From Streptomyces guryensis (GTDB lineage: Bacteria > Actinomycetota > Actinomycetes > Streptomycetales > Streptomycetaceae): a DNA stretch of 64,000 nt. The translations under genes and the position numbers were made by a program. The stretch lies in contig NZ_JAJSBI010000006.1 in the NCBI RefSeq assembly GCF_021261325.1, positions 124,001-188,000 on the forward strand, given 5' to 3'. Positions 27,158 through 35,951 of this stretch are shown piece after piece. How positions within the stretch are numbered: the first letter of the stretch is position 1; the number at the start of each line of letters is the position of its first letter. A model generated the notes under the pieces. That model worked only from the letters and a program-made list of their open reading frames with translations, did no database searches and was not told the DNA's origin.

Positions 27158-27699
27158 TCATGCCGCGCCGAACCGGCGCTGGATGTCCGGCCGCTGCCGC
27201 AGCCGCTCCGGGTACCCGGGGCCCATCCGCATGGAGGTGTCCTCGGCCCTCAGCGGCTCGCGGCTCGCGGCTCGCGGCACTCGGCACCCGGCACCCGGCA
27301 CCCGGCACCCGGCGCAGACCACCTCGGCCTCGGTGTCATGGCCGCATGCGCCGTGGTGGAACACGACGGGGGCGCCCGCCTCCCCCGCCGGCCACCGGTC
27401 GCCCCACCGGGACATCGCGGCGAGCACACCGAAGTAGTCCCGCCCCTTCTCGGTCAACACTTAGTCGAGGCGAAGGGGTGCCTCCTGGTAGGGCCGCTGG
27501 TCCAGCAGCCCCTCGGCCCCCAGGAGACGCAGCCGGTCGGCCGGCGTGTCGCGGACGATGCCCAACCCCTTCTGGACTCGTCGAAACGGCGGATTCCGCA
27601 GAAGGCCTCGCGCAGCACGAGGGGCGCCCACGCGCCACCCACCAGGTCCATGGTCCTGGCTATCGAGCATGGCCAGTTCGAGAACGACGTCCGTTTCAT
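27158..27699 (-). pseudogene. HxlR family transcriptional regulator, frameshifted
   Basis: Segments read MKRTSFSNWPCSIARTMDLVGGAWAPLVLREAFCGIRRFDES (27699 downward). A frame change then gives VQKGLGIVRDTPADRLRLLGAEGLLDQRPYQEAPLRLD and a TAA. LTEKGRDYFGVLAAMSRWGDRWPAGEAGAPVVFHHGACGHDTEAEVVCAGC follows, and finally LRAEDTSMRMGPGYPERLRQRP. Together they form a complete HxlR winged-helix regulator with one frameshift, one in-frame stop and a heptanucleotide insertion near the C-terminus. An operator-like dyad survives 17 bp before the start. Confidence 0.82.
27254..27309. repeat. Heptanucleotide tandem repeat
   Basis: Eight consecutive 7-mers: three CGGCTCG, one CGGCACT, four CGGCACC, with a degenerate ninth unit (CGGCGCA) after them. 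The array interrupts the HxlR remnant between CAGC and LRAED, so it is an expansion inside a former coding region. Confidence 0.85.
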
Positions 27700-27715
27700 C
27701 CCGTCCCGACAGCCA

Positions 27716-27730
27716 GTCTCACCATGAGAC
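27716..27730. promoter_or_regulatory. Residual HxlR-type operator dyad
   Basis: GTCTCA-CCA-TGAGAC is a perfect 6-bp inverted repeat with a 3-bp spacer, 17 bp upstream of the HxlR pseudogene start, as expected of an autoregulatory HxlR site. Confidence 0.4.
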
Positions 27731-27802
27731 CTACGACTTCAGCGCTCAACTCCATTGCCCTGCTTGAGCGTTGCCCCTTGCCGGGGGCTCGCGTCGGATC
27801 GA

Positions 27803-28720
27803 TCAGCAGTGGGCGGTCGTGGTGAGACGGCGCAGCGCGGCTTGGGCGGGTGGTCCCCAGGTGCGCTTGCCACCAGGGCGGCCACGGACGCCGGCCTCTC
27901 CGATGAGGATGCCGCTGAGGGCTCTCAGTACGGCCCAGCCGCGGGCGCGGCGCCGTGTCGCGGCGTCCGGGGCCGGACGGTAGGCGCCGTGGAAGCGGTC
28001 GGCGGCTCCGTCCGGCAGCAGGATCCAGCAGGCGGCGAGGTCGCAGGCCGGGTCCCCGGAACAGAGGTCGCCGAAGTCGATCACTCCGCAGAATGCGCCG
28101 TCCGCGGTGAGGACGTTGGCCGGATGCAGATCTCCGTGGAGCCACAGCGACGGGCCCGCCCACTCGGGCGCGGCAACGGCGTCCTCCCAGACCGCGCGGA
28201 CGGCGTCCGGCTCCGGGAGCAACCCAAGCTCGGTGGCCGCGGCGAGCTGCTCGGCGAAGGAATCGGCACAGTCGGCCAGCGGCCCCCCGCGGCCACGGCC
28301 CGCGGGCGCTCCATCGGGAGCGGGCCGGTGCAGAGCGGTCAGGAAGGCGGCCAGGGCGTCGGCCGCCTCCGCGGCGCGCGTGGCAGGGGCGCGGTCGGCG
28401 GGCGAGCCCGGCACCCAGGTGGTGACGATCCATGGCCGCGGAAACCGTTCGGAGGGCTCGCCGAGCCGCTGCGGAACGGGGACCTGCAGCGGAAGGTGCG
28501 GGGCGAGGGAGGGCAGCCAGGCGTGCTCCTTGCGCAGCAGCGCATCCGCGGACTGCGTCGCCCAGGGCAACCGGACGGCGAGGTCGTCGCCGAGCCGCCA
28601 CAACTGGTTGTCCCAGCCGCGCGCGCCGAGCCGCACAGGACGATCGGCCAGGTCCGGGTGCTGATCGTGCAGCAGGTGCCGGACGAGTTCCGCGGTGATC
28701 TCGATCTCGGTTCGGGTCAT
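27803..28720 (-). CDS. Aminoglycoside phosphotransferase (APH) family protein
   Basis: A 305-residue kinase-like protein. LWLHGDLHPANVL is the catalytic loop (HGDxxxxN) and GVIDFGDLCSGDPACDLA the metal-binding DFG-like segment. GWDNQLWRLGDDLAVRLPW corresponds to the nucleotide-binding lobe with the conserved Lys replaced by Arg, as in many APH proteins. Targets of this broad family range from aminoglycosides to sugars and homoserine; none is indicated here. A strong hairpin terminator lies between it and the MFS remnant upstream. Confidence 0.87.
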   Translation of the reverse strand: MTRTEIEITAELVRHLLHDQHPDLADRPVRLGARGWDNQLWRLGDDLAVRLPWATQSADALLRKEHAWLPSLAPHLPLQVPVPQRLGEPSERFPRPWIVTTWVPGSPADRAPATRAAEAADALAAFLTALHRPAPDGAPAGRGRGGPLADCADSFAEQLAAATELGLLPEPDAVRAVWEDAVAAPEWAGPSLWLHGDLHPANVLTADGAFCGVIDFGDLCSGDPACDLAACWILLPDGAADRFHGAYRPAPDAATRRRARGWAVLRALSGILIGEAGVRGRPGGKRTWGPPAQAALRRLTTTAHC

Positions 28721-28810
28721 GCCGAGTCACGGTAGCCGCACTGCGACCCGCCGCTTGCGGCACTCCGCCCGACTCCCGCCCCCTCCAAGGTGATTGCTGA
28801 CGCTCAGGAC

Positions 28811-28845
28811 CGCAGAGGCCGGGGTCCACGACCCCGGCCTCTGCG
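28811..28845. terminator. Hairpin terminator (16-bp perfect stem)
   Basis: CGCAGAGGCCGGGGTC and GACCCCGGCCTCTGCG pair perfectly around a CAC loop. It lies 12 bp after the MFS remnant stop and 90 bp before the APH start (minus strand). There is no T-run, as is common in Streptomyces. Confidence 0.75.
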
Positions 28846-28856
28846 CACCCCCACCG

Positions 28857-29340
28857 CTACGCCGACGCCGTCCGCGCCGTCGGCTCGCCCGCGCCCACCG
28901 CCGCGCGTGCGGTGTTCCTGCGGACCAGCAGGAGCGTGACCAGGGCGCCCAGCAGGGAGGCGCAGCCGCAGATCATCACGCCGACCGCCATGCCGTGGCC
29001 GAGGGCGGTCCGGGCGGCGGCCCCGGCGCTGTTGCTGCCGGCATTGACGACTGCGAGGGGGCCGCCGGCGGCCTCCATGCCGGCGTCGGCGCCCCGGAGC
29101 TTGCCGACCGGGACCGAGGAGGCGGCGCTCATCGCGACGGTGCCGATCACGGCGGGCCCGAGGGCCTGACCGAACTCGCGGACCAGGCTGGTGGCGCCGC
29201 CGGCCATGCCGGTCATGCTGATCGGCATGGCGTTCACGGCCGCGGAGGTCAGCGAGGAGACGAGGCAGATGAAACCGACCGAGGAGTAGCACCGGGCCGA
29301 TGAAGGCGGCCAGGCGGTGGTGGTGGGCCAGTCGACCCAT
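28857..29340 (-). pseudogene. MFS transporter, C-terminal remnant
   Basis: From about 29300 the minus strand reads VGFICLVSSLTSAAVNAMPISMTGMAGGATSLVREFGQALGPAVIGTVAMSAASS, then GHGMAVGVMICGCASLLGALVTLLLVRR. These are the last two helices of a DHA2-type exporter. The segment before them (MGRLAHHHRLAAFIGPVLLL) lies in another frame, and the first twelve or so helices are absent. The 240 bp upstream of 29240 contain no recognisable gene. Confidence 0.7.
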
Positions 29341-29477
29341 GATCGCCCAAGTCCCTTGTCCCGTGCCCGCCGAAGTGCGGTGGTGGCAGCGTAGGTAGGG
29401 GCCAGTGCCGGAACGAGAAACAGGTCAGTGAAATGCCATCGGGGGTTCGTACGGCTGGTATGCGGGGCGGACGGAAC

Positions 29478-30398
29478 TCAGTCGACGTCGAGGATCGCCT
29501 TCCCGCGCAGACTGCGGCTGCTGAGCGCCTCCACGGCATCCCCGATCTTGCCCCAGGGGCCGCGCCAGCCGACCGGAACGCGCGGTTTCCCGGCGGCGAC
29601 CAGGGCCGGCAGCCGCCCCAACTGGGCCTGCCGGTCGGTGAGTCCGCCGCCGTTGTACACCGACACGATCGTCTTCGGCGCCGGGCTGCCGAGCGTGGAC
29701 CCGACGGGCAGCACGGCCTCTCGCCCGGAGGCCCAGCCGATGCTCTGGACACTTCCACCGGACGCCAACAGGCCGTACGCAGCGGCCAGTTGGTCACCGC
29801 CGGCGGTGTCGATGACCACGTCGACGGGCCCGGTCGCCTCACCGACCCCGCCCACCACCTCGTCGGCCCCGAGCTCGGCGACGCACCGCCGCCCGTCCTG
29901 CGAACCGGCCACCGCGACGACCTCCGCCCCGCTGAGCCCCGCGAGCCGCACCGCGAACCCGCCCACCCCGCGCGGGGCCCCGGTCACCAGCACTCGGCGG
30001 CCCAGCAGCGCCCCCGCCTGGTCGAGCGCCCGCAGCGCGGTGTCCGCGGCGACCGGTAGCGCGGCCGACTCGCCGAGGTCGACGCCGTCCGGAACGACGG
30101 CGACATCGGCCACATCCATGGTCCGCAGCGCCCCGAAACCGCCGCCCGCCGCGAAGCCCACGACCCGGCTGCCCACCGCCGGCCCGGTGCCGTCCGCGGC
30201 GGCACCCACGACCACACCGGCCGCATCGAAGCCGATCACCGCGCCCGGGGCCGCCTGCTGCGCGCACCACAGCTCGGCCGCGTTCAACGACGTGTGCCGG
30301 ACCTCGACGAGGACCTGGCCCGGCGCGGGCCGCGGATCAGGGGCATCCCCCAGGCGCAGCCGTCCGGGTGCCTCGGGATCCACGATCAGTGCGCGCAT
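29478..30398 (-). CDS. Zinc-binding dehydrogenase (quinone oxidoreductase-like)
   Basis: A 306-residue MDR-family reductase. VEVRHTSLNAAELWCAQQ and VIGFDAAGVVV correspond to the catalytic domain without zinc ligands. RRVLVTGAPRGVGGFAVRLAGLSGA is the cofactor Rossmann motif. It probably reduces quinones or enoyl compounds. The start is MRALIVD with GAAGGG upstream; 39 further in-frame codons upstream look non-coding. Confidence 0.86.
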   Translation of the reverse strand: MRALIVDPEAPGRLRLGDAPDPRPAPGQVLVEVRHTSLNAAELWCAQQAAPGAVIGFDAAGVVVGAAADGTGPAVGSRVVGFAAGGGFGALRTMDVADVAVVPDGVDLGESAALPVAADTALRALDQAGALLGRRVLVTGAPRGVGGFAVRLAGLSGAEVVAVAGSQDGRRCVAELGADEVVGGVGEATGPVDVVIDTAGGDQLAAAYGLLASGGSVQSIGWASGREAVLPVGSTLGSPAPKTIVSVYNGGGLTDRQAQLGRLPALVAAGKPRVPVGWRGPWGKIGDAVEALSSRSLRGKAILDVD

Positions 30399-30580
30399 GG
30401 CTTGCCCTTCTCGTCGTCGGACACTCGTCCCACGCCAGCTGTGAACGAACCGGGGTTCTTCCCGCCTGTGCCCGGGCGGCACCGGCTGCATGTCGTCGAG
30501 TTCCACCGGAAGCATGGAATACGGGAGGCCATCAGGGCGTTGGCTGCTGTGGGACGGTTCCTCGCCACCCGCTGGACGGT

Positions 30581-30850
30581 TTGACGCCGTACAGGGTGTG
30601 GTACGTTCCTGTCAGCACTTGTGTACGCCCCTGTCGAGGGCGCCGGTGCTTTTCCCCTTCAGTTCGCCGTGTCGCCCGCCGTTCCCGGTCGGCGTACCGG
30701 CTTTCCAGCACCGCTTCGTGACCGGCACGGCTGTGCCGTACCCGAGGTGTTGTTCCTGCCGCCGAAGGCGCTCTGTCCGCCTCCGTTCCGCGGCATCCCC
30801 CCTTCCTTCCGCATATCTCATGCCATCCGTCCTCGAAAGGACCGACCACC
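30581..30850 (+). promoter_or_regulatory. Candidate promoter and pyrimidine-rich leader of the rho paralogue
   Basis: TTGACG (30581-30586) with TACGTT (30602-30607) is a possible promoter, though the 15-bp spacing is short. The following region of about 240 bp has no gene and is rich in C and T on the coding strand (CTTTTCCCCTTC, CCCCCCTTCCTTCC). Housekeeping rho genes are often autoregulated by Rho acting on such leaders. GAAAGGA at 30835-30841 is the ribosome binding site. Confidence 0.45.
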
Positions 30851-31993
30851 ATGACCACCACTCTCGAACACCCCCCTGCCCAGCAGGAGCCCACGACCCA
30901 GGTCGCCACCGGTGTCCTCGACATCGACGCGAGCGGGAAGGGGCACCTGCGCGCCGTGAACCTGCTGGCCTCGCCGTCCGACGTCTCGGTCTCCGCCGCA
31001 CTGATCCGCCGTCACGCCCTGCGCAAGGGCGACTTCGTCGAGGGCGTACGCGACGGCCGGCGCGCCCTGACCGAGGTCGTACGGGTCGACGGGCGCACCC
31101 CCGGCGAACTGCGCGGCCGCTGTCACTTCCGCGAGCTCACGCCGCTGCACCCGCGCGACCGGCTCCGCCTTGAACACCCGGCGGCCGGCCTGACCGGGCG
31201 CGTCGCCGACCTGATCGCGCCCGTCGGCAAGGGCCAGCGCGGGCTGCTCGTGGCCCCGCCCAAAACCGGCAAGACCGTGCTGCTCCAGCAGATCGCGGCC
31301 GCCGTCGCCGGCAACCACCCCGAGTGCCGGCTGATGGTGGTGCTGCTGGACGAGCGCCCCGAGGAAGTCACCGACATGCGGCGTTCCGTGCGCGGCGAGG
31401 TGTACGCCTCGACCTTCGACCGGCCGGCCAAGCAGCACATCGCGCTCGCCGACCTCGTCGTCGAACGGGCCAAGCGGCTCGTCGAGGACGGCGAGGACGT
31501 CGTCATCCTGCTCGACTCGCTGACCCGGCTGTGCCGGGCTCACAACAACGCGGCCGCCGCCGGTGGCCGCACCCTGACCGGCGGCGTCGACGCGACCGCG
31601 CTGCTCGGGCCCAAGCGGTTCTTCGGCGCCGCCCGGCTGGCCGAGGAGGGCGGCTCGCTCACGATCCTCGCCACCGCTCTGGTCGAGACCGGCTCCCGCG
31701 CCGACGACTACTTCTTCGAGGAGCTCAAGAGCACCGGCAACATGGAGCTCCGCCTCAGCCGCGACCTCGCCGCCCGCCGCGTCTTCCCGGCCGTCGACAT
31801 CAACCCGTCCGGCACCCGCCGCGAGGAACTCCTGCTGCCTCCGGCCGAGTTGACCGCGGTACGCGGCCTGCGCCGCGTGCTGCAGGCCCGCGACGGCCAG
31901 GGCGCCCTGGAAACCCTGCTGGAGCGCATGCGGGACACCCCCGACAACGCGACGTTCCTGCGCCGCATCCAGCCGACGCTGCCCGCCGACTGA
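30851..31993 (+). CDS. rho: Transcription termination factor Rho, short paralogue
   Basis: A 380-residue hexameric RNA helicase-type terminator. Residues about 18-95 are the cold-shock-like primary RNA-binding domain ([17 protein letters not shown] ... [11 protein letters not shown]). The ATPase core has Walker A APPKTGKT (135-142), [23 protein letters not shown] (222-232), the Q-loop [11 protein letters not shown] (242-252) and R-loop-region residues through [14 protein letters not shown]. All catalytic elements are kept. It starts directly at the RNA-binding domain: the helical Rho_N domain, and the long insertion found in housekeeping actinobacterial Rho proteins (about 600-700 residues), are both absent. 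It is therefore probably an accessory Rho. The cold-shock and ATPase domains are intact enough to predict activity. Confidence 0.92.
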   Translation: MTTTLEHPPAQQEPTTQVATGVLDIDASGKGHLRAVNLLASPSDVSVSAALIRRHALRKGDFVEGVRDGRRALTEVVRVDGRTPGELRGRCHFRELTPLHPRDRLRLEHPAAGLTGRVADLIAPVGKGQRGLLVAPPKTGKTVLLQQIAAAVAGNHPECRLMVVLLDERPEEVTDMRRSVRGEVYASTFDRPAKQHIALADLVVERAKRLVEDGEDVVILLDSLTRLCRAHNNAAAAGGRTLTGGVDATALLGPKRFFGAARLAEEGGSLTILATALVETGSRADDYFFEELKSTGNMELRLSRDLAARRVFPAVDINPSGTRREELLLPPAELTAVRGLRRVLQARDGQGALETLLERMRDTPDNATFLRRIQPTLPAD

Positions 31994-32888
31994 CAGGACC
32001 CGAGCGCCTCTTGCACGAACACGTGCGCTCTGCGGTCGGCCGGCATCCCGGGCAGCGACTGCAACGCGAACCGGAGTGCCATGCGTGAGGGTCTCGGAGG
32101 CATGGACGGCGCGGGTGCCCCGGCGGCGGTCGCGCGTCGCAGGGCGCGTTCGGCCTGGGTGTCTGTGTGCGGCAGGTCGGACGTGGCCGTGGGTGCGCCG
32201 AAGCCGAGAACCCATCCGACGTCGGCCGCTTGGGCGGGGACGCTGGCCCGGCGTCGGGGTCGCTCGGAACCAGTGCCTTCGACCGGGTGCCGTCCATGTG
32301 CACGTGCAGCGTGCCCAACAGGAATCCCAGGGCGGCCAGTTGAGCGGGGTCACCGTCGATCTTCGATGCCGGCGCGGGCAGGTGCCGACCGTGCATCACT
32401 CTGGTGAGCAGAGCCGGCAGAACGGTCGCCGTTCCGTCACCTGTCGGTGCACGACCGTGGGCGCCGTGGTGGCTGCCTGCGCCAGGGCCAGCAGGTGGAG
32501 ATCGCTCGCCTGATCCCTGGTGGACCCGGCCGCATGATGAGCGGCTGCGGCCGCCGGACGCCCGTCCCGTTGGAACATACGGATGGTGAGATCGCAGAGC
32601 AGGCGTGAACCTCCGGGTGCACGGGGGGCGACACCGAAGCCGGGCGCGGCGACACCGGCCGCGACGAGATGCCGTACGTAGGTGTCGACGCCGTCCGCGT
32701 CGGCGGGAGCCGTATGCCCGCCGTGACTAGAGGTTCGCCGCCCGGCAGGCCGTGGAGACCGGACGGTTCCCGGGTCGCGCTGTTCGCAGGTGAGACGCTG
32801 AACAGACCTGTCGGGCGGCGGCGAAGCCCGGGGCGGGGCGCACGTGTGGACGGCCGCTGTCCCGGGAGGGATGCCGGGCGGACCGGGG
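31994..32888. other. About 0.9 kb without an intact gene; possible regulator debris
   Basis: No credible complete gene is visible. On the minus strand, about 32740-32437, the frame GHTAPADADGVDTYVRHLVAAGVAAPGFGV ... TRDQASDLHLLALAQAATTAP faintly resembles the N-terminal domain of PucR-type regulators, before ending in random sequence. About 32390-32290 gives KIDGDPAQLAALGFLLGTLHVHMDG, also gene-like but without context. Both are best read as decay products. Confidence 0.35.
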
Positions 32889-34145
32889 TCAGTGGTGTGA
32901 CGGGGCCTGGGCGGGTTCCTCCGGTCGCGGCGGGGCGGAGGCGGTGCGCTGGGCCACGATGCGGGGGACGCTCGGGGTGGTGCGGACGGCGAGCGCGGTC
33001 AGCGGGACCAGGGTGAGGGCGGCGGCGACGGTGCCGACCAGGGGCGGGCCGGTGAGGCCGAGCGGGGAGTCCAGGGCCGTTCCGGCGAACCAGGATCCGG
33101 CGGCGACGCCGACGTTGAAGGCGGAGGTGCTCATCGCGGAGGCAAGAGTGGGAGCGTCTCCGGCGAAACGGACGGCCAGCGCCGTGACCACGGGGTTCAC
33201 CGTGAACCCGGTCAGGCCCATGAGGAAGACCAGGGCCGTGGCCGTCAGCGCGTCGGTCGACAGCGGGATCAGCAGGAGCAGCACCACGGCGGTGGCGGCA
33301 GCGGCGGTGATGGTCGTGGTCATCGGGCGCCGGTCGCCCAGCCGGCCGCCGGTGGTGGTGCCGCCCAACGCGCCGATGCCGAACGCGATGAGGACGAGCG
33401 GTACGGCGCTTTCCGGTATGCCGGCGCGGTCGGTCAGCAGCGGGGTGATGTAGCTGTACGTCGCCAGGACGCCGCCCATGATCAGCATGGCGGCGCCGAG
33501 CGCCAGCCACAGCCGGCCCTGGCGCAATGCGGCGAACTCGGCACGCAGGGAGACGGCCGCATGCTGTTCCCGCGCGGGGATGAAACGGCCGATGAAGACG
33601 GCGGCGAGTGCGGAGAGGGCGGCCAGGGCCCAGAACGGGCCGCGCCAGCCGACGTACTGGCCGACGAAGGAACCGATGGGTACACCGACGACGTTGGCGA
33701 GGGTCAGGCCGCCGATCATCACGCCCGTGGCCCGGGTCGACTTCTCCGGTCCCGCCGCGGCGGTGGCGACGACGAATCCGACGGACCAGAACGCGCCGGT
33801 GGCCAGCGCGGTGACGGCGCGGGCGACGAGGACCACGGTGAAGGAGGTGCTGAGGGCCGCGACGACATGTCCGAGGCTGAAGACCGACAGCGCCAGGATC
33901 AGTGTGTGGCGCCGGGGCAGGCGCAGGGTGGCCATGGCCATGGTCGGCGATCCGATGATCATGCCGAGGGCGAAGGCGGTGATGAGCAGACCGCCCTGGG
34001 AGACACTCACCCCGAGGTCACCGGACAGCTCCGGCAGCAGTCCGGCGATGACGAACTCCGTGGTGCCCATCAGGAACGTACCGGCGGCCAGCACCCGGAC
34101 GACGAAGGGCAGCCTGCCGGAGGCGGCCTCGGACGTGGACGACAT
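32889..34145 (-). CDS. MFS transporter, DHA1 (12-TMS) family
   Basis: A 418-residue exporter with twelve helices. FLMGTTEFVIAGLLPELSGDLGVSVSQGGLLITAFALGMIIGSPTMAMATLRLPRRHTLILAL is the classic AraJ/CmlR-like N-terminus with motif A. It probably exports drugs or sugars. It is divergent from an MmyB-type XRE regulator, and three 16-bp repeats lie between them, about 130 bp upstream of its ATG at 34145. Regulator and transporter form a two-gene resistance-like module. Confidence 0.88.
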   Translation of the reverse strand: MSSTSEAASGRLPFVVRVLAAGTFLMGTTEFVIAGLLPELSGDLGVSVSQGGLLITAFALGMIIGSPTMAMATLRLPRRHTLILALSVFSLGHVVAALSTSFTVVLVARAVTALATGAFWSVGFVVATAAAGPEKSTRATGVMIGGLTLANVVGVPIGSFVGQYVGWRGPFWALAALSALAAVFIGRFIPAREQHAAVSLRAEFAALRQGRLWLALGAAMLIMGGVLATYSYITPLLTDRAGIPESAVPLVLIAFGIGALGGTTTGGRLGDRRPMTTTITAAAATAVVLLLLIPLSTDALTATALVFLMGLTGFTVNPVVTALAVRFAGDAPTLASAMSTSAFNVGVAAGSWFAGTALDSPLGLTGPPLVGTVAAALTLVPLTALAVRTTPSVPRIVAQRTASAPPRPEEPAQAPSHH

Positions 34146-34275
34146 GGGTGTGGTCTCTCCTTGCGGGAAAAGGGCTGGTGGGGGCAGCCGTCGGAGCGGA
34201 CTGTGGTCGACTGTCCGCGCTTCGTTCCAGGCTGCTCGCTCTTCAGGCTCGCAGGCGGGTCCGGGCTCGAAAAGC

Positions 34276-34323
34276 GGAGAGAACCATCCGGGGAGAGCTG
34301 CATCCTGGGAGGAAACTCTCCCC
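34276..34323. promoter_or_regulatory. Triple 16-bp operator array, MFS/MmyB-type regulator intergenic region
   Basis: Three head-to-tail 16-mers: GGAGAGAACCATCCGG (34276), GGAGAGCTGCATCCTG (34292) and GGAGGAAACTCTCCCC (34308). The same three-unit array with the same phasing occurs at 41572-41619 in opposite orientation. The outer parts also form GGGGAGAG/CTCTCCCC inverted pairs. It is the likely binding site of the divergently encoded regulator. Confidence 0.7.
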
Positions 34324-34359
34324 CCTTGCTGGGGCGCGATCGGTGTCATGCTGGGCACC

Positions 34360-35229
34360 ATGACCGAGCACACCCCCCTCAATGAGCTGGGAGAATTCCT
34401 CAAGAAACGGCGTTCGGAGCTGAGCCCGCGCACGGCCGGACTGCCGGAGACGGGCGGGCCCCGCCGGGTCGCCGGGCTGCGCCGTGAGGAGGTCGCCCAG
34501 CTCGCGTCGATCAGCACCGACTACTACACCCGACTCGAACAGGGCCGTATGCAGGCATCCGCTCCGGTGCTCGAGACGCTCGCCCGCGTCCTCCACCTGG
34601 ACGCCGACGAGCGGGGCTATCTCTTCCAGCTCGCGGGCAGGACCACCGTCCGCACCCGGCGCCGCGGCAGACAGCAGGTCCAGCCGCAACTGCAGCGCGT
34701 CCTGGACGACCTCACCGCCACCCCGGCCATCGTGCAAGGGCGGCGCGGGGACATCCTGGCCTGGAACGCGCTGGCCGCCGCTCTGGTCATCGATTTCTCC
34801 CGTATCCCGGAGAAACAGCGCAACTACCCGCGGATCCAGTTCACCGAACCGGCGATGCGCACCCTGTACGCCGACTGGGAGACCTCGGCGCAGATCTCTG
34901 TGGCGCAGCTGCGGATGGAGGCCGCCAAGTACCCGGAAGACCCGCGTCTGATCGAGCTGGTCGGTGAACTGTCCACGCGCGACGAGCAGTTCGCCAAGTG
35001 GTGGGGAGACCACAAGGTCGCCGCCCGTACCGTGGGCACGAAGACCCTCAACCATCCGGTCGTCGGCGAACTCGTCCTGGACTGGGACACCTACACCGCC
35101 AACACCGATCCCGACCAGCACCTGACGGTGTGGACCGCCGTCCCCGGCTCCGCCACCCACGACCGGCTGCGCATCCTCGCCTCCTGGGCCGCCGACCAGG
35201 ACCTGTCCCCCTCCTCGGCCCTCGGCTGA
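34360..35229 (+). CDS. XRE family regulator with MmyB-like ligand-binding domain
   Basis: A 289-residue regulator. The N-terminal HTH contains LGEFLKKRRSELSPRTAGLP and RRVAGLRREEVAQLASISTDYYTRLEQGR (about 45-75). The rest is the MmyB-like PAS-fold domain (LDDLTATPAIVQGRRGDILAWNALAAALVIDFSRIPEKQRNYPR). In the family this domain binds a hydrophobic ligand such as a fatty acid. The ATG at 34360 is used; an ATG four codons upstream is possible. It is divergent from the MFS gene, which it presumably controls through the 16-bp array. Confidence 0.9.
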   Translation: MTEHTPLNELGEFLKKRRSELSPRTAGLPETGGPRRVAGLRREEVAQLASISTDYYTRLEQGRMQASAPVLETLARVLHLDADERGYLFQLAGRTTVRTRRRGRQQVQPQLQRVLDDLTATPAIVQGRRGDILAWNALAAALVIDFSRIPEKQRNYPRIQFTEPAMRTLYADWETSAQISVAQLRMEAAKYPEDPRLIELVGELSTRDEQFAKWWGDHKVAARTVGTKTLNHPVVGELVLDWDTYTANTDPDQHLTVWTAVPGSATHDRLRILASWAADQDLSPSSALG

Positions 35230-35735
35230 CCCGGTTGGGCACCGGTCACACCCTCTTCGCAGAGGAGGAGACCGATCCCGTTCGTCCTGGCGCCCGCCAG
35301 CGTGGGCGGCATCAGCGATGCAGCGCACAAGACCTCCCGCGACCGCGCGAGGGACATCCTCCGGGGCGTCGTTCCGCCGCCGGCTGCCACGGCCGGCTGA
35401 AGCGTCACCGGCCACTCCGCGATGCCACCCGCACGTACGCATCCGTCCTCGATCCGCACCGGATACACGGGGACAGGCCGTGTCGCAGGCGGGTCGAGGG
35501 GGTCTCCGGTACGCAGGTCGAAGCGGGATCCGTGCAGCCAGCACTCGACCGTGCAGCCGTCCACCTCGCCCTCCGAGAGCGAAACGGCGCTGTGCGAGCA
35601 CACGTCGTGGATCGCGAACACCTGCTGCTCGGTCAGCACGAGGAAGACGGCAACGGCCTCCACCTCGAACCGTCGAGGCACGCCCCCCGTCAGTTCGTCG
35701 AACTTGCGGAGGTACGTACTGCCGCTGTCGGGCAT
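35091..35735 (-). CDS. Rieske [2Fe-2S] ferredoxin, frameshifted near its C-terminus
   Basis: MPDSGSTYLRKFDELTGG opens a small Rieske protein. CSHSAVSLSEGEVDGCTVECWLHGSRFDLRTG holds both C-x-H and C-x2-H cluster ligand pairs, and PATRPVPVYPVRIEDG is the expected last strand. Family members end about ten residues later (about 105 residues). Here one extra base near 35440 diverts the frame into about 120 residues of unrelated sequence that run antisense to the end of the XRE gene. Removing it restores AYVRVASRSGR and a TGA at 35404-35406. The cluster domain is intact, so residual function is possible. A start nine codons upstream (35762) also exists. Confidence 0.72.
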   Translation of the reverse strand: MPDSGSTYLRKFDELTGGVPRRFEVEAVAVFLVLTEQQVFAIHDVCSHSAVSLSEGEVDGCTVECWLHGSRFDLRTGDPLDPPATRPVPVYPVRIEDGCVRAGGIAEWPVTLQPAVAAGGGTTPRRMSLARSREVLCAASLMPPTLAGARTNGIGLLLCEEGVTGAQPGQPRAEEGDRSWSAAQEARMRSRSWVAEPGTAVHTVRCWSGSVLAV

Positions 35736-35951
35736 CGCTCTCCTCGGATACACCCATGACACCGTGGCGGGCCGGACTGATCGCCAACGCCAACGCCAGC
35801 GGGACGGGCCGGGCCCGGGACCCTCCCCCGGTCCGAACCGGACCCGGCAGATGGACCTACGATGCCGTCACGCATGCCCACCGCCGCGGCGGGTACGCCC
35901 CCTCCCGTACGGGGCGTCGCGAAAGCGGCTGACGAGCAAGGAGTTTCGGAA

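Noticed and set aside
27254..27309. The 7-bp repeat array as a CRISPR or attachment site
   Set aside because: The units are contiguous, with no spacers and no nearby cas or integrase genes. It is a microsatellite-like expansion within a dead gene.
31994..32888. Several 100-200 codon frames as possible genes in the region after rho
   Set aside because: None has a ribosome binding site, recognisable domain or consistent composition. At best they are relics, recorded as a low-confidence region.
35270..35398. A plus-strand peptide VGGISDAAHKTSRDRARDILRGVV after the XRE gene as a gene fragment
   Set aside because: It is short, lacks a start, lies antisense to the Rieske read-through tail, and I could not tie it to a family.
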